Positions 43,116 through 57,109 of a stretch of 64,000 nucleotides of DNA are shown piece by piece (position 1 is the stretch's first letter; every line of letters starts with the position of its first letter). The position numbers and the translations under genes are program-made. The notes under the pieces were generated by a model. The model did no database searches. It saw only the letters and a program-made list of their open reading frames with translations, and was not told where the DNA came from. The stretch comes from Flaccisagitta enflata (Eukaryota > Chaetognatha > Sagittoidea > Aphragmophora): positions 49,228,001-49,292,000 of the forward strand of contig OZ231126.1 in NCBI GenBank assembly GCA_965153355.1. The letters are read 5' to 3'.

Positions 43116-43159
<44 letters not shown>
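43116..43159 (+). repeat. (CT)n microsatellite
   Basis: About 22 CT units. Confidence 0.95.
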
Positions 43160-43161
<2 letters not shown>

Positions 43162-43302
43162 CACTCTCCCCATCATTAGTCCTCTTTTATGGGTTGGCGA
43201 GATATATCAAGGATGTTTTTGAAAGACGATATAATTAGATCAGGATTTGAACTGAACCGTTTTGGTGAAATTGAAGAAAGTCGTACATGATTTTTTGAAC
43301 AG

Positions 43303-43475
43303 ACAAGGCCGTATAAACGGGAGGACTAGTCGCTTGGAGGTGGGCAGGTGTAGGACTAGTCACGTGGAGTTTGGCAAGGGCAAGACAAGTCGCGTGGAGG
43401 TGAACAGGGTCAGGACTAGTCGCGTGAAGGTGAACAGGGTCAGGACCAGTCACTTGGAGCTGAGAAGGGGCATAT
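43303..43475 (+). repeat. ~30-bp tandem repeat derived from the 5' block of the hairpin family
   Basis: ACAAGGCCGTATAAACGG (family 5' tag) followed by five diverged copies of a unit such as GGACTAGTCGCGTGGAGGTG plus AACAGGGTCA. Each unit corresponds to the normally single CTAGTCGCGTGCGGGTGGGC block. No terminal hairpin follows. Confidence 0.75.
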
Positions 43476-44159
43476 ATCATACAAAAAAACTAGGTTGCAG
43501 AAAGATTAGTCGTTCCACTGAAAATTGATATTGAAGTGCAGCCTACGTTCGTTCACATCGCTCACACCGCTGACTCGCTCCACTCGCTCACTCTGTTCAT
43601 GTGATATCTCACTTCGCTCACTCTCTCGTAGAATGGCGGGAAAGTGGAAAAGATAGAGATGTAAGAATCAACGATAGAGACAAACGCTTTAGGACGCCTC
43701 ATATCCTACTCCGTTTTTTGGCGATACTCTGCATCATAAGACGCGATCAAGATCCACGAAATGTTCAACATACAGACGAACTTATTACCTGTAGTCTCAA
43801 AGTCTAATCAAATTCCAAAAATAGATTTTGCCGTCAGAGCTCTTTTTCTTCTTTTACCAGTTCTCACCCCATAGGCATAGATCCGTTTCTATCTTCCCTC
43901 TTCCCCCTTTCAACCATTCATCTATCATGTTAATCTTCAAAATATCCGTGAAGGACCTGATATCTCGAGGATAAGCGTGTAATTTTTTCTCTGCTGTCTC
44001 TTTCTTCACGTTATGAAGTAACTATCAATGTTGCAAAAGAGTTGTCACAAGTGAAGAGAGAGAGAGAGCACGCCACGGGAGAAACCTCTGCAGGCTGTAT
44101 TAAATACTCGGTTGTAACGGCCACTGGTTTTGAGATGAGGGAGACTTCCTCTATCTTTT
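43476..44159. other. intergenic
   Basis: A short CTCGCTCAC-type repeat (43550..43630); no gene recognised. Confidence 0.45.
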
Positions 44160-44690
44160 CCCATTCGAAATAAAAGAAATGCCCTTCAAAATTTGTTGAA
44201 AATCAACAATATACAATATACAATGTTTTTTGCCATGAATATTTTCACATAAAAATTTTGTAGGTTTCGAGTAGAGATTCGCATTCCTGGTAAAATTTCC
44301 AGTCGTTTGATAGGTCGCACTATACACTTCTGCTGTGAAATAAAAAAGTCCAATTTTCTTACAACACAAGATAACAACATTACACTTATGACAACCAACA
44401 GTAATGTAGGACAATATTGAACTTTTTTGTCTCTTAATAAAAACATATAGTGCGACCTATCAAATGAATGGAAATTTTACAAGGGATATGATTCTTTCAC
44501 AAAGAATTAAGATGAGCTTTCGCCATTCATCTTATCTGGCAAAATGTATCAGATATGACACATTTTGTTGATTTAAAAAAAATTTTGAAGGGGAATTTTT
44601 TTCTCTTCAGTACCAAGCGATAAAATAGACCTCCCTGAAGCCCAAACCACTCGCCGTCATGACCGAGCATTTTTCTTGACCTATGAAAGC
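44160..44690 (+). repeat. dispersed repeat copy 2 (uninterrupted)
   Basis: GTTTGATAGGTCGCACTATA and ATATAGTGCGACCTATCAAA form an inner inverted repeat (44303 and 44447). It then runs through TTATCTGGCAAAATG to CCTGAAGCCCAAACCACTCG and TTTCTTGACCTATG. Provides the empty site for the insertion in copy 1 (14554..14888). Confidence 0.8.
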
Positions 44691-44697
44691 CTCCCCC

Positions 44698-44698
<1 letters not shown>

Positions 44699-44774
<76 letters not shown>
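44699..44774 (+). repeat. (GA)n microsatellite
   Basis: About 38 GA units between the dispersed repeat and a hairpin repeat. Confidence 0.97.
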
Positions 44775-44776
<2 letters not shown>

Positions 44777-44808
44777 ACGCATCGTAGGCACAAACCCTTG
44801 GTGGAAAA

Positions 44809-45010
44809 AACAAGGCCGGAAACACGGCTACCCTAGTCGCGTGCGGGTGCTGGAGGTCATTAAGACATCTGGGCAGGAGCCGTATGCTCAAAAAGCTCAA
44901 AAACGCCGAAAAAGTAAAAAAGGGACTGACCGACCAACCAACCAACTGACCGACCAACCGACCGACCAACCGACATAGCGGGGTGTAGAGTCGCGTGGCA
45001 CGCGACTAAA
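44809..45010 (+). mobile_element. HINE-like hairpin repeat, full copy
   Basis: AACAAGGCCGGAAACACGGC, CTAGTCGCGTGCGGGTG, (GACC/AACC)n, AGCGGGGTGTAGAGTCGCG and hairpin AGTCGCGTGGCACGCGACT plus AAAAAG. Confidence 0.85.
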
Positions 45011-45054
45011 AAGCCAAGCAACCTGACCATATTACACATTGTATCAGGTAAAAT

Positions 45055-45358
45055 AAATGACAAAAAAAGGAAAAAAAAAAAAAAAAAAGGAAAAAAAGAA
45101 AAAAAAATACTTGGCTTGGAAATGTAGCATTTACAGCTTGATGATAGCAAAAATAATGCATTATTAAGCATTTTTTATGTTGAAAAAAGTAGTCACACTT
45201 TCAAAAACTTCTAAAAACTACTGAGCTGTGTAGCTATAGTTGCTGCATAAATGTTTTTACCATATTAGACTAGTTTGGAGGGGTATCAACCCAGTCAGCA
45301 CAAAAAAAAAGGCTAAAAAAGCGGAAAAAATTTTTTTCCTAGCAAGAAATTACAAAGA

Positions 45359-45402
<44 letters not shown>

Positions 45403-45425
45403 AAAACATAAAAAATGAAAAATAA
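45055..45425. other. A-rich DNA
   Basis: Poly-A-rich stretches at 45065..45110 and 45365..45410; no gene. Confidence 0.6.
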
Positions 45426-45431
45426 CAGTAG

Positions 45432-45693
<262 letters not shown>

Positions 45694-45937
45694 ACAATCT
45701 GAAAGTGAATATTATCAATGACAAGGGTTAAGAGGGACATGAAGGTACATGGATATGGATAACGTCGGATGAGGGCATCGGAAGCGCGGAATATAGTATT
45801 TCAACATTGTCTGTCCTTTTCACAACGGCTACCTTTTCCCTTTCAGCGGTCAGCCAAGTTTCTTGTTGGGTACTTGCCGTTGTGCATTGTGTAAGTGTGT
45901 GTTCGTGTGTTCGTTAGTGTGTATCCGTGTGCGTGTG

Positions 45938-47751
<1,814 letters not shown>

Positions 47752-48258
47752 GGGGGCAGCTATCCTGAGGGGTCTGATGACTTATGCTTCTTCAGTAAGT
47801 GATTGTAAAAGGTAAAGTACATGTGTATGGGTTTGGGGGTTGAGATATGGGCTTTAAGGCTAAAATTTTGGCCTTGAGCTTGGGTTGTTAGACTGGGATT
47901 TGAGCCTAGAGGCTGAGCTATGGCCTCGAAGCTGGGATTTTGGCCTCAAGGCTGAGATTTGGGCCTCAGGGCTGGGATTTGGGAATCAAGGCTAGGATTT
48001 GGGAATCAAGGCTAGGATGTGAACCTCGAGGCTGGGATTTAGGCCTTGAAGGTGGAATTTAGGCTTTGAGCTGGGATTTAGGCCCTGAAGCTGGATTTTG
48101 GGCCCGAGACTGGAACTTGGGCATCAAGGTTGGGATTTAGGCCCCGAGGCTGAGGGGGGGGGGGTTTAGAAGGAGAAGAAGGAGAAGAGGAAGAAGGAGA
48201 AATTTCTGCATATGTGAAAGCATAGGTGATCGGCCCTTTCAGGGCCGCTGCCCAAAAA
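47752..48258. mobile_element. inverted-end element, subfamily B, with 20-bp minisatellite core
   Basis: Degenerate left end (GGGGGGCAGCTATCCTGAGG, GATGACTTATGCTTC) and good right end (GAAAGCATAGGTGATCGG, AGGGCCGCTGCCCAAAAA). Core 47830..48150 is a 20-bp tandem, about 14 copies of a unit like GGCTGGGATTTGGGCCTCAA. Confidence 0.8.
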
Positions 48259-48844
48259 GGAAAAAACAGCCATCGAAAACATCGAAACTAGAATCGGTGC
48301 GGTATATTTTTGGTGGCAACGAACTATATAAGTAACACGATAGATTTAACCTTATAAGATAGATCATACAACATACATTCTTTCAACGTTTCAAGATTAA
48401 AAGTGTGACGATGCAAAACAGACACAAAACGAAAAGTACTTCTAATCCGCCATTCCATATTCTTTTTACGAGACATGTTGGAATCTGACCAATCTTGTGC
48501 AAGAAATGTCTGGTAGTTGCAACCGAGCAATTCTTCGCAATCCCATTACTTCATAACCCCAAAACCTTTACCATCAATATCCATCGACTTACCAATGATA
48601 GGTCACCACTCTCCATCATAGCGCCAAATTCTATACCATTCTTCACATTTCACTTTCGTATTGCAATCACCACCACGCTGGACCTTCCTATCCACAATGA
48701 ATAGTATTCATCCACCCAGACCACCCTCTACCATCATCCTTGTCCATGATCCCATTCCCTCGAAAACAAAATCGCCTCCATGATTTTTCCCGACCACACT
48801 CCTTCAACTTCTCTTTCACCTCCTCCTCCTCTTCCTCCTCCTCC
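48259..48844. other. intergenic
   Basis: No recognised gene; a short CCTCCTCCTCTTCC pyrimidine patch near 48820. Confidence 0.4.
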
Positions 48845-49036
48845 TCAACTATACTTAATTTGATAATCTTTCGATACCGCGTCTAAAAAACTGTACAAAC
48901 ATCCTTCGATTCGTGTGGTGCCGAGAGTATCGGAATGGGGAAAAATATTGATCAAACAAACTGTTTTCATTGCAAGGATTATGAAAGCTATTGACACAAT
49001 TTTAACAGTCGCTACAACGAAGGCCACTATGTGTTG
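48845..49036 (-). CDS. possible C-terminal exon with a membrane segment
   Basis: After an acceptor-like CCTTTTCAACACATAG, the frame reads AFVVATVKIVSIAFIILAMK (a plausible membrane helix), then TVCLINIFPHSDTLG and LYSFLDAVSKDYQIKYS, and ends at a stop at 48845. Repeat-free; family unknown and no upstream exon found. Confidence 0.22.
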   Translation of the reverse strand, partial: QHIVAFVVATVKIVSIAFIILAMKTVCLINIFPHSDTLGTTRIEGCLYSFLDAVSKDYQIKYS

Positions 49037-49462
49037 AAAAGGTTGGGTTGAAGTCTTTTTGGCAAAAGCTTACAAAACTGCTAAACGAAGGATGTTACAA
49101 ACGGTCGGACCGGACATATTTGGACGTTATGGCACTTAGATTTATTCTAGATGCATTTATTTATAATCAACCTCTTGGCCAGTCGTCATAAATGGTTACG
49201 GACCAGCTATCGTTAAGTAATGCCAATCGATTACAAAACCTCAGAGGGTCAATCGGCCTTGACCGCGTTACGACTTCAAAAGGCTTACATATCACAGGCA
49301 GAATCTTCATCCTGCTGACCTACACTCGAAGACTTGTTCAATTAGTAGTAGATCTTCGTTTCTTTAACTCTTTCTTTCGTTAATTCTTTCCTCATCACGG
49401 ATTTGTTCTATTTTTAGCGGCGTTCGATGACGTCATTCATCCTCCGATTTGACGTTAACCAA
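49037..49462. other. intergenic
   Basis: Nothing recognised. Confidence 0.4.
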
Positions 49463-49599
49463 AACAAGGCCTTATACACGGCAGCATTAGTCGCGGACGG
49501 GAGGGCAGGAGCGGAAAACCTCGAAAAAGAGCTTTTTGACCGACGGACCGACGGACCGACAGAAAAGTGGCGTATAGAGTCGCGTGTCCGCGACTAAAA
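49463..49599 (+). mobile_element. HINE-like hairpin repeat, compact 137-bp copy
   Basis: AACAAGGCCTTATACACGGC, TTAGTCGCGGACGGGAGGGC, GACCGACGGACC, GTATAGAGTCGCG and hairpin AGTCGCG-TGTC-CGCGACT plus AAAA. Shortest complete member. Confidence 0.85.
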
Positions 49600-50607
<1,008 letters not shown>

Positions 50608-51066
50608 AAGCAGATTAAGATATCAAAGCTAGCATCATAAAAGTTGGTGTCAATTTGTGTAACATCTTTACTTTTCCCTATAGTTACATAAGGCCGAAAA
50701 TTGAAATCAATGAAAAATATCAATTTTTGCGAAAATGCAAAAAAATAAAAACAGATTCAAAAATTCATACCGCCAAAACTAATGATCGTAGAGACTTCTG
50801 GTTGGCGCCATATGAAAGAGAAAAATTAGCTCTTTCTTGGCTGTGAATATCAAAAAATGTATACTCCCAGCCCCATAACTGCACAACTTCCAAAAATTGC
50901 CCCAAACCAAAAATGGAAAACTTTATTTCTCTCCTACGTTTCAAAAAGTCGAATTACGTAATTCAACTTTTTCCCAACCATTTTACAGCAAAAAACAAGC
51001 GGAGAAAGCGCTTGCTTAAGTCATGGTGTACAGGAACAGGAAATTTTGGTTTCATTTTACTTTTTA
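50608..51066. other. AT-rich DNA related to 52530..52800
   Basis: Shares diverged blocks (GCGCCATATGAAAGAGAA / GGCGTCAAATGAAAGAGAA; TTTCAAAAAGTCGAA / TGTCAAAAAGTTGAA) with 52530..52800: an old dispersed repeat. Confidence 0.5.
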
Positions 51067-51473
51067 CAGTTGAACCCCGCTCTAACAGAGCCGCCACCAA
51101 TGGAATTCCGCCTATAATAAACACAAATTCATGGTCCCTTTAAGTTAATTTCTTTTTCTATCTTGCTAAAAAATATTTCAACATCTGAAAAGAAGCATCA
51201 ACTTTAGAGGAGTACTGCTCTTAAACAAATGAAGCTACAATTACCAGATTGATCTCATTTTAAATGTTTGTTTGAACTCTTTAAAATACGACCAATCTGG
51301 TAATTGTAGCTTTATTTGTTTAAGAGCAGTACTCCTCCAAAGTTGATGCTTCTTTTCAGATGTTGATATATTCATTAGCAAGATAGTATTTCCTTTGTTG
51401 GCATTAACAGAAGTCCGCCTATAACAGAAAAAAACTGTTGGTCCCCTGAAATCTGTTAGAACGGGTTCAACTG
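51067..51473. mobile_element. TA-flanked pogo/mariner-like palindromic element, complete
   Basis: TA-CAGTTGAACCCCGCTCTAAC at the left and GTTAGAACGGGTTCAACTG-TA at the right. Long arms (GAAGCATCAACTTTAGAGGA / TCCTCCAAAGTTGATGCTTC; GAGCAGTACT) make the whole 407 bp almost one hairpin. No coding capacity. Confidence 0.85.
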
Positions 51474-52063
51474 TACTTATAATATATATTTACAATAAAA
51501 AATATTATTAGAATTTTAGTTAGATATTTTTGATATAATATACAAGGTGTTTTAAAAATGTTTTTAAACCCAGAATATTGATTATCGATTTATAATGATC
51601 TAAAATTAAGATTAAGAGTTTGATTTCCTCAGAAAAATAATGAACAAAATTATGTACATCAAATCTGTATTTTAGAGATTATCTATGCAAAAGTTTATTG
51701 TTTGACCTTTAAAAAATGTTTATTCAAAAGATAAAATCATAAAAAAATAAAATAGAAATTATCTAAAAAATTGTAATGACGCAGCGAATTTCTTCTTCCT
51801 GTGCACTGAGTCTTAAGCATAGTAGGTAAATAACTTTGCGCCTTCTCTTGATGTGCGATTTAGACTTGAACTTACGACACAATAAGCGCTTCTTCCTTGT
51901 GAGTAGAGATACCAGTAATGAAGACTGTCGCCGTAAGGAAAAAAGTTGTAAGCATTGGTCACTTTTCACCAAGCTTTTGTTTTTAGTCACTGCAAATATT
52001 TTTTTCTATTAGATCAAATCAAGAGCAATTGATTGCACTGAAAATCAGAGAACAAGGAAAAGT
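51474..52063. other. AT-rich intergenic
   Basis: No recognised feature. Confidence 0.4.
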
Positions 52064-52182
52064 AGGCCAATAAGGTGCGACGTGTGGATCGTCCAAGAAA
52101 TGCGTTACCCAACCAACAAACCAACCGACCGACCAACCAACGGACAAAGCCAGTTATAGAGGTGCTTTGTTGCATCTAAAAA
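52064..52182 (+). mobile_element. hairpin repeat, GGTGC variant
   Basis: AGGCCAATAAGGTGCGACG, (CCAA/CCGA)n, AGCCAGTTATAGAGGTGC and hairpin AGGTGC-TTTGT-TGCATCT plus AAAAAA. Close to the 59468..59586 copy, whose hairpin is perfect. Confidence 0.75.
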
Positions 52183-52185
52183 AAG

Positions 52186-52510
52186 GACTGAGCCAAATGA
52201 GCTAGATGTACTAAAATGCCCAAAATCAATCAACCAGACAATCAGCTATGCTCACTGACATGCTTTCTTGTATCTACATGCTCCCATCAAAACATTTATT
52301 TATCCCACTAGAAATCAGAAAAAAAAAACTGAGCTAAATGAGCTAAGTGAGCTAAAATGCTTAAAAACACCCTCACAGATGAGCAGTTATGCTCACTTAT
52401 ATGGTTTTTGTATCTGCTTTCTTAAACATATATCGAAATATTTATTCATTTATCACATTAAAAGAAAAATGAGCTTAATGAACTAAATGAGCTAGAATCC
52501 TCCAAAACAT
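52186..52510 (+). repeat. ~140-bp tandem repeat, ~2.5 copies
   Basis: Copies start with GAGC(C/T)AAATGAGCTA at about 52191, 52331 and 52474, followed by AAAATGC, ATGAGCAGTTATGCTCACT-type and TTTATTTATC blocks. Diverged by substitution. Confidence 0.75.
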
Positions 52511-52867
52511 CCTCACAGATGAGCAACTAAAATCGAAAAAATTCAAATTGCAGTTTTTGTAAAAAATTCTTTAAAAAATCATAACGCAAAAAATATTTGT
52601 TATAGAGCAGTCTGCTTGGCGTCAAATGAAAGAGAATCATTAAAAAAATTTACTTACCTTATCATTTTCATTGGAAGGCCCATTTGGTCGGTGGAGATTC
52701 CCAACTTTCTAATAAGAAAATGAAAACCCTGTTTCTCTCAAATATGTCAAAAAGTTGAAGACTGACTTCGACTTTTTTCCCGATCACAAAAAACAACAAC
52801 ATCAGTATATAGAAACGAAACGCAGATCAAAAAAAGATGACAACCTAAAGAAAGTTGTGGAGGCAAT

Positions 52868-52892
52868 TTTTAGTCGCGAACTCGCGACTCTA
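52868..52892 (-). mobile_element. isolated terminal hairpin of the family
   Basis: TTTTTAGTCGCG-AACT-CGCGACTCTAGAAC: a perfect stem with no clear rest of the element. Confidence 0.5.
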
Positions 52893-53036
52893 GAACTTGT
52901 TTACGATCTATTTTGATGATTTTGAAGTCCAAAGTATAGAAATAAGAACCTCATCGTAAGCAACGAAGCGAGCCGAAATCAAAGAAAATTTAGAACAATA
53001 AACGAAAACTATGCAACGTGGACGAGGGAGTCGGAG

Positions 53037-53305
53037 GGACCTGGGCCTCATTTCAGCCCTTTCAGATTTGGAGTAAGTCCAATCAGCCTTCAGGTGGTCC
53101 TCAGACTATCGTAGACCCTCAATCAGCCCTCTAGGCTCTACAGCGCCTTTCCAATTGAATGAGGGTCAAAGAACGAATTTCCACATGTGTTCCACAGGAC
53201 TTCGCCTCCTTCGGGGCCGCTGCCCTACTTCTCACTCCAATTCACAATCAGGCAAAGCAGGGCAAGGGGTATCACTGACCACATATTGCCCTTGGGCGAC
53301 CTGTC
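53037..53305. mobile_element. inverted-end element subfamily A, left-truncated
   Basis: Core CCTTTCAGATTTGGAGTAAG-type units, right end CCACAGGACTTCGCCTCC and TTCGGGGCCGCTGCCCTAC, followed by the usual downstream motif (AAGCAGGGCAAGGGGTATCA then CTGACCACATATTGCCCTTG). Confidence 0.65.
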
Positions 53306-53398
53306 ATACTTTTAGACTCCTTTGTGATGTATGGACCAACGTACCAACCGAAAAACGAACAAAGCCTTTTAGAAGTGGCGGGTCAACCACTGAAAAGA

Positions 53399-53403
53399 AA
53401 GGA

Positions 53404-53447
<44 letters not shown>

Positions 53448-53448
53448 A
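53399..53448 (+). repeat. (GAAA)n microsatellite
   Basis: About 12 GAAA units. Confidence 0.93.
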
Positions 53449-53764
53449 AAAAAAGAAGGAATGAATATTTTGAAACATAGAGAGATGAGAGTAAAACGAA
53501 AAAGAAATCAATGAGAGAATTGGGATGAAGAAAAAAAGGAAATGAATTTAAAAACCGGAAAGAAATCTAAGACGGAAGGAAAAACTGAAAAAATACTAAC
53601 CCGGGGGTGTGATCTTTCTCGAGGGGGCCTCTTAATATTGAATTACACAAACGCGAGGAGTGGTGAAATTGTCAATATCTGTCACAAACCGCTTATCAAA
53701 CAATAAAGTCTCGGTTTAAACGAGTTAAGAAACGATCGATTAAGTCTTTTAATTTGTTTTCGAG

Positions 53765-54395
53765 GCGATGTCAGAGATCGAGGATTTCCGGAGAGATGGA
53801 CAAAACGGATGTCGCGGGCGATGAGGCCGTTGACAAACTTGATAATGACGGAAGATAGGATGAGGATGTCGCGGACGGAGAGGTGGGTGACACACTACAT
53901 GAGGACCGAAGATAGGATGAGGATGTCGTGGACGGAGAGGCGGGTGACAAACTAGATGATGAGGACGGAAGAAAGGATAAGGATGTCGCGGACGGAGAGG
54001 CCATTGACAAACTAGATGATGAAGAAGGAAGATAGGATGAGGATGTCGCAGACAGAGAGGCGGGTGACAAACTAGATGATGAGGACGGATGAAAGGATGA
54101 GGAATTGAGGATGTCGCGGGCGAAGAGTCGGGTGACAATCTAGATGATGAGGACGGAAGAAAGGATGAGGATGTTGCGGGCGAAGTGACGGGTGACAAAC
54201 TAGATGATGAGGACGGACAATAGTTTCAATGGTCTCTTCGCCCGCGACATCCTCATCCCATCTTTTTTCTTCATCATCGAGTTTGTCAATGACCTCTCCG
54301 TCCGCGCCGTCCTCATTCTATCTCCCTTCTTCATCATCTAGTTTGTCAATGGCCTCTCCGTCCGCGGCATCCTCAATCCTCATCCTATCTTAGGG
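53765..54395. repeat. ~60-bp minisatellite in head-to-head inverted arrangement
   Basis: About seven plus-oriented units (GGATGAGGATGTCGCGGACG, GAGAGGCGGGTGACAAACTA, GATGATGAGGACGGAAGA) up to 54225, then about three units in reverse complement to 54395. A single orphan unit lies at 58775..58820. The unit is a multiple of three, which keeps Ser/Pro-rich frames open on the minus strand. Confidence 0.9.
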
Positions 54396-54689
54396 TATCT
54401 CGGTTGGGCTTGTTCTTGCACAAAATGTTAAAAACATGAGTTTTCTAACAAGAAATATCACCATCGACCTTTATGACAGCTAAACCAGGGGAGAAAAATA
54501 ATTTAGGTACAAAAATGTGCAAGAGGTACCCTCTGAAGTCAAACTGCGTAAATAACAAGAATATTAAAGGCGTTTAAGCCAATTTTTACACTTTTCCTTT
54601 AATAATAAAGAATATCAAGGTAAATTATCCCAAAGCAGGGTCTGGTATAAGGGATATTAGGTAGTAGAATGTGAAATAAGGAATAGTCG

Positions 54690-54910
54690 CAGTCAGAAGC
54701 TTCTGTGGGGCCCTCCAAGGGTCCATAAAGGGCCCCTTTAGAGCCCATAGAGCTGAAAATGGTCTAAAAAGGAGGTTTTTGTATATATCTATTCTCAAAT
54801 GTCATTGAGGAGGGAAACTTTATGTCAAGATACTGTCATCTGGTTTAAGGAAATAAAAGAAAAGGTTAGGGGCCCCTAAGGGACCCATCCAAGGGGCCAT
54901 GAAAAGACTT
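54690..54910. repeat. GGGCCCC-rich dispersed repeat, arm 1
   Basis: GGGCCCCTTTAGAGCCCATA, GTCAAGATACTGTCATCTGG and GGGGCCCCTAAGGGACCC recur in reverse complement at about 56960..57080 (GACAGTATCTTGAC, ATAGGGGCCCCTTT), framing the elements between them. Confidence 0.6.
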
Positions 54911-55302
54911 AAAATAGGCAAAAATTACTATAATCTAATTTTTCTTGATAACTTTTTACTCTTCTTTGAAAAAAAATGCCTAGTTATCTCATATCTGTTC
55001 AACTACCCTCTTCAAGTGCAGCAGAAATAAATGAGAATAGAATTGGGAGGCCAAGGACCCCTGCAGGGCCCACTCAAAGAGAGTCTAAAGCACACAAAAT
55101 GGTAAAAAATGACAAAGATTGTAGCATTTTTAATGCTATATGTCAATTGACTAGATTCATTTACCAACACACTCTTTGTAGAACAATGATTGATTTGTTT
55201 GTTCATTCATTCATTCATTCATTTCATTCATTCATTCATTCACTTTGTTGGTAAAATAATAGTTTTTTTTTGGGCAGCAGACCAAGAGAGGCCAATGATC
55301 TA

Positions 55303-55818
55303 CAGTAGATGTCGTCTAGACTTGGAAATACGGGGGAGCTCATAACTTGAGCATCAGTACAGTGAGGGGACTGATATTTTGCTGATATGATGTATAGACC
55401 CTAAGGGGTTGACAATGGGGTATGGCATCCCCCTACAGCTTACCCTAGGAAAAAAATATCAAGTATAAAATTTTAGGATCAATCACTTTTTTTGCAGAAT
55501 TTCAGCTTCATCCATTTGCTTAAAGTGCAAAACCTGTCCAAGATTCGAACTTGGAACCTTTGACTAAATAAACTGATCAAAATAGATCTGAAGTCAAGTG
55601 AGTTAACCACTAGACCAATTCCAGAAGCTGATTCCACCAAGGGAATTTGATTTAGTATATTTATGAGAATTTTCTATTAACAGAGCTGCCATACCCCATC
55701 GTCAACCCTATAGGACATAAGCATTATACACACACAGTTTCATTTCACATTTTCATTGCACAAAAGGTAATCAGGATATGAGGGCCCCCGTATTTCCAAG
55801 TAAAGACGACATCTTCTG
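55303..55818. mobile_element. TA-flanked pogo/mariner-like element containing a tRNA-like sequence
   Basis: TA-CAGTAGATGTCGTCTAGAC...ATACGGGGG at the left and CCCCCGTATTTCC...GACGACATCTTCTG-TA at the right. Inner inverted pair GACAATGGGGTATGGC (55411) and GCCATACCCCATCGTC (55688). It interrupts a GGGCAGCAG end (55264..55300). Confidence 0.8.
55531..55626 (-). tRNA. tRNA-like relic (pol III A and B boxes)
   Basis: On the minus strand: TGGTCTAGTGGTTAACTC (D-arm/A box), a long disordered anticodon/variable region, and GGTTCCAAGTTCGAATCTTG closing a perfect T-arm (CCAAG-TTCGAAT-CTTGG). The acceptor stem does not pair and the anticodon arm is not normal, so this is a tRNA pseudogene or tRNA-derived SINE inside the 55303..55818 element. 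No amino acid can be assigned. Confidence 0.5.
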
Positions 55819-55836
55819 TATGATTTCACAGGGCAA

Positions 55837-56310
55837 TCTTTTTGGGTCCTGTAGAACACAGGGTGAACTTCCAGTTGTCCGTTCTTCTGTCCGTCCTCCC
55901 GTCCCCCCTGTTGGCCATCATGGCCTCAAATTTGCCCTCCCAGCCCTCATGTTAGCCATCCAGGCCTCAAATCAGCCTTCCAGGCTTCAAATCAGCCCCC
56001 CCACCACAAGTCTGACCTCCAGACCTCAAATCTGCCCTCCAAGCCTTCAATTAGCCCTCCAGGCATCAAATCAGCCCTCTGAAGCTCAAATTTGCCCTCC
56101 AAACCTCAAACCTGCTCCAGGCCTTAAATTGCCCTCCAACCTTCAAATATGCCTTCAGTGGCCTAAATCAATCATCTAAGGCCTTAGATATGCCCCCTCA
56201 GGACGTCTGGAAATTCCCCCTGCTCTCACTCCACTTATTCACTGGATCACTCCCAGCAGAACATCGGGATACCACTGACTATGTGCGATCCTTGGGTGAC
56301 TAGTTATCCC
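55837..56310. mobile_element. inverted-end element subfamily A, degenerate
   Basis: TTTTTGGGTCCTGTAGAACA start (the GCGGCCCC tip is partly lost), GTCCGTCC units, core of ~20-bp CCTCAAATCAGCCCTCCAGG repeats, then CCTCAGGACGTCTGGAAATT. Downstream motif ATACCACTGACTATGTGCGA. Confidence 0.65.
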
Positions 56311-56850
56311 TCAAATCCCCCCCAGGCCTCCAATCTTACCAGAGAGGTCCCAAATTTGCCTTTTCAGGCCTGATTTGAAGCCCAAGAGGGCTATTTGGTC
56401 ATATTTCACCTTGCTTCAGATCAGCCCTCTCAAGGTACAAATTAGACTCCATTGGCCTCAATCAGCCCTCTAAGGCCTCAAATTTGCCTTAACTGGCCTT
56501 TAATCGCCCCTCTGAGAATTCAGGTCTAAAATCAGCCTTCCAAAGCCTCTTATAATCTCTCTCTGACCTCCAATCAGCTCTCCTTAGCCCTCTTAGACTT
56601 CGAATTAGCCCTTGAAAGACCTCCTCCTCCTTCTCCTTTTACATCCCCCCGCCCAACTCAAATCACAGCCTTGAGGTCCAAAACCTAGCCTCAAGGCCCA
56701 AATCTTAGTCTTGTGGCCCAAATTCCAGTCTTAAGGATTGAACTCAGCCTCGAGGCCCAGATCCCGGCCTCAAGGTTCAATCTCAGCCTCGAGGCCAAAA
56801 TCCTAGCCTTGAGGCCAGAATACTGGCTTTGAGTTGGCCCTCACTTTTAT
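56311..56850. repeat. minisatellite remnants of the same family
   Basis: CCTCAAATCAGCCCTCTAAG-type units, then GGCCTCAAGGCCCAAATCTT-type units (56660..56835), without intact ends. Confidence 0.6.
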
Positions 56851-57109
56851 TCTCATTTCCCTCTGCTGCATTTAATAAGGGTAACTGAATAAATCATTAG
56901 GCATTTAATTATCAAAGAGGACCAAAGTTGTCAAAAATACTTAGATTTTGGTCATTTTAGTCCATCATAAGCCTTCAGGGACCACTAAGATGGGTCCCAT
57001 AGGGGCCCCTTTCCCTGTCTTTTGTTTCCTCACACCAGACGACAGTATCTTGACAAAAAATTGTCCCCCTTAATGACAAATGAAAAGAAACATCATCAAA
57101 GAACCTCAC

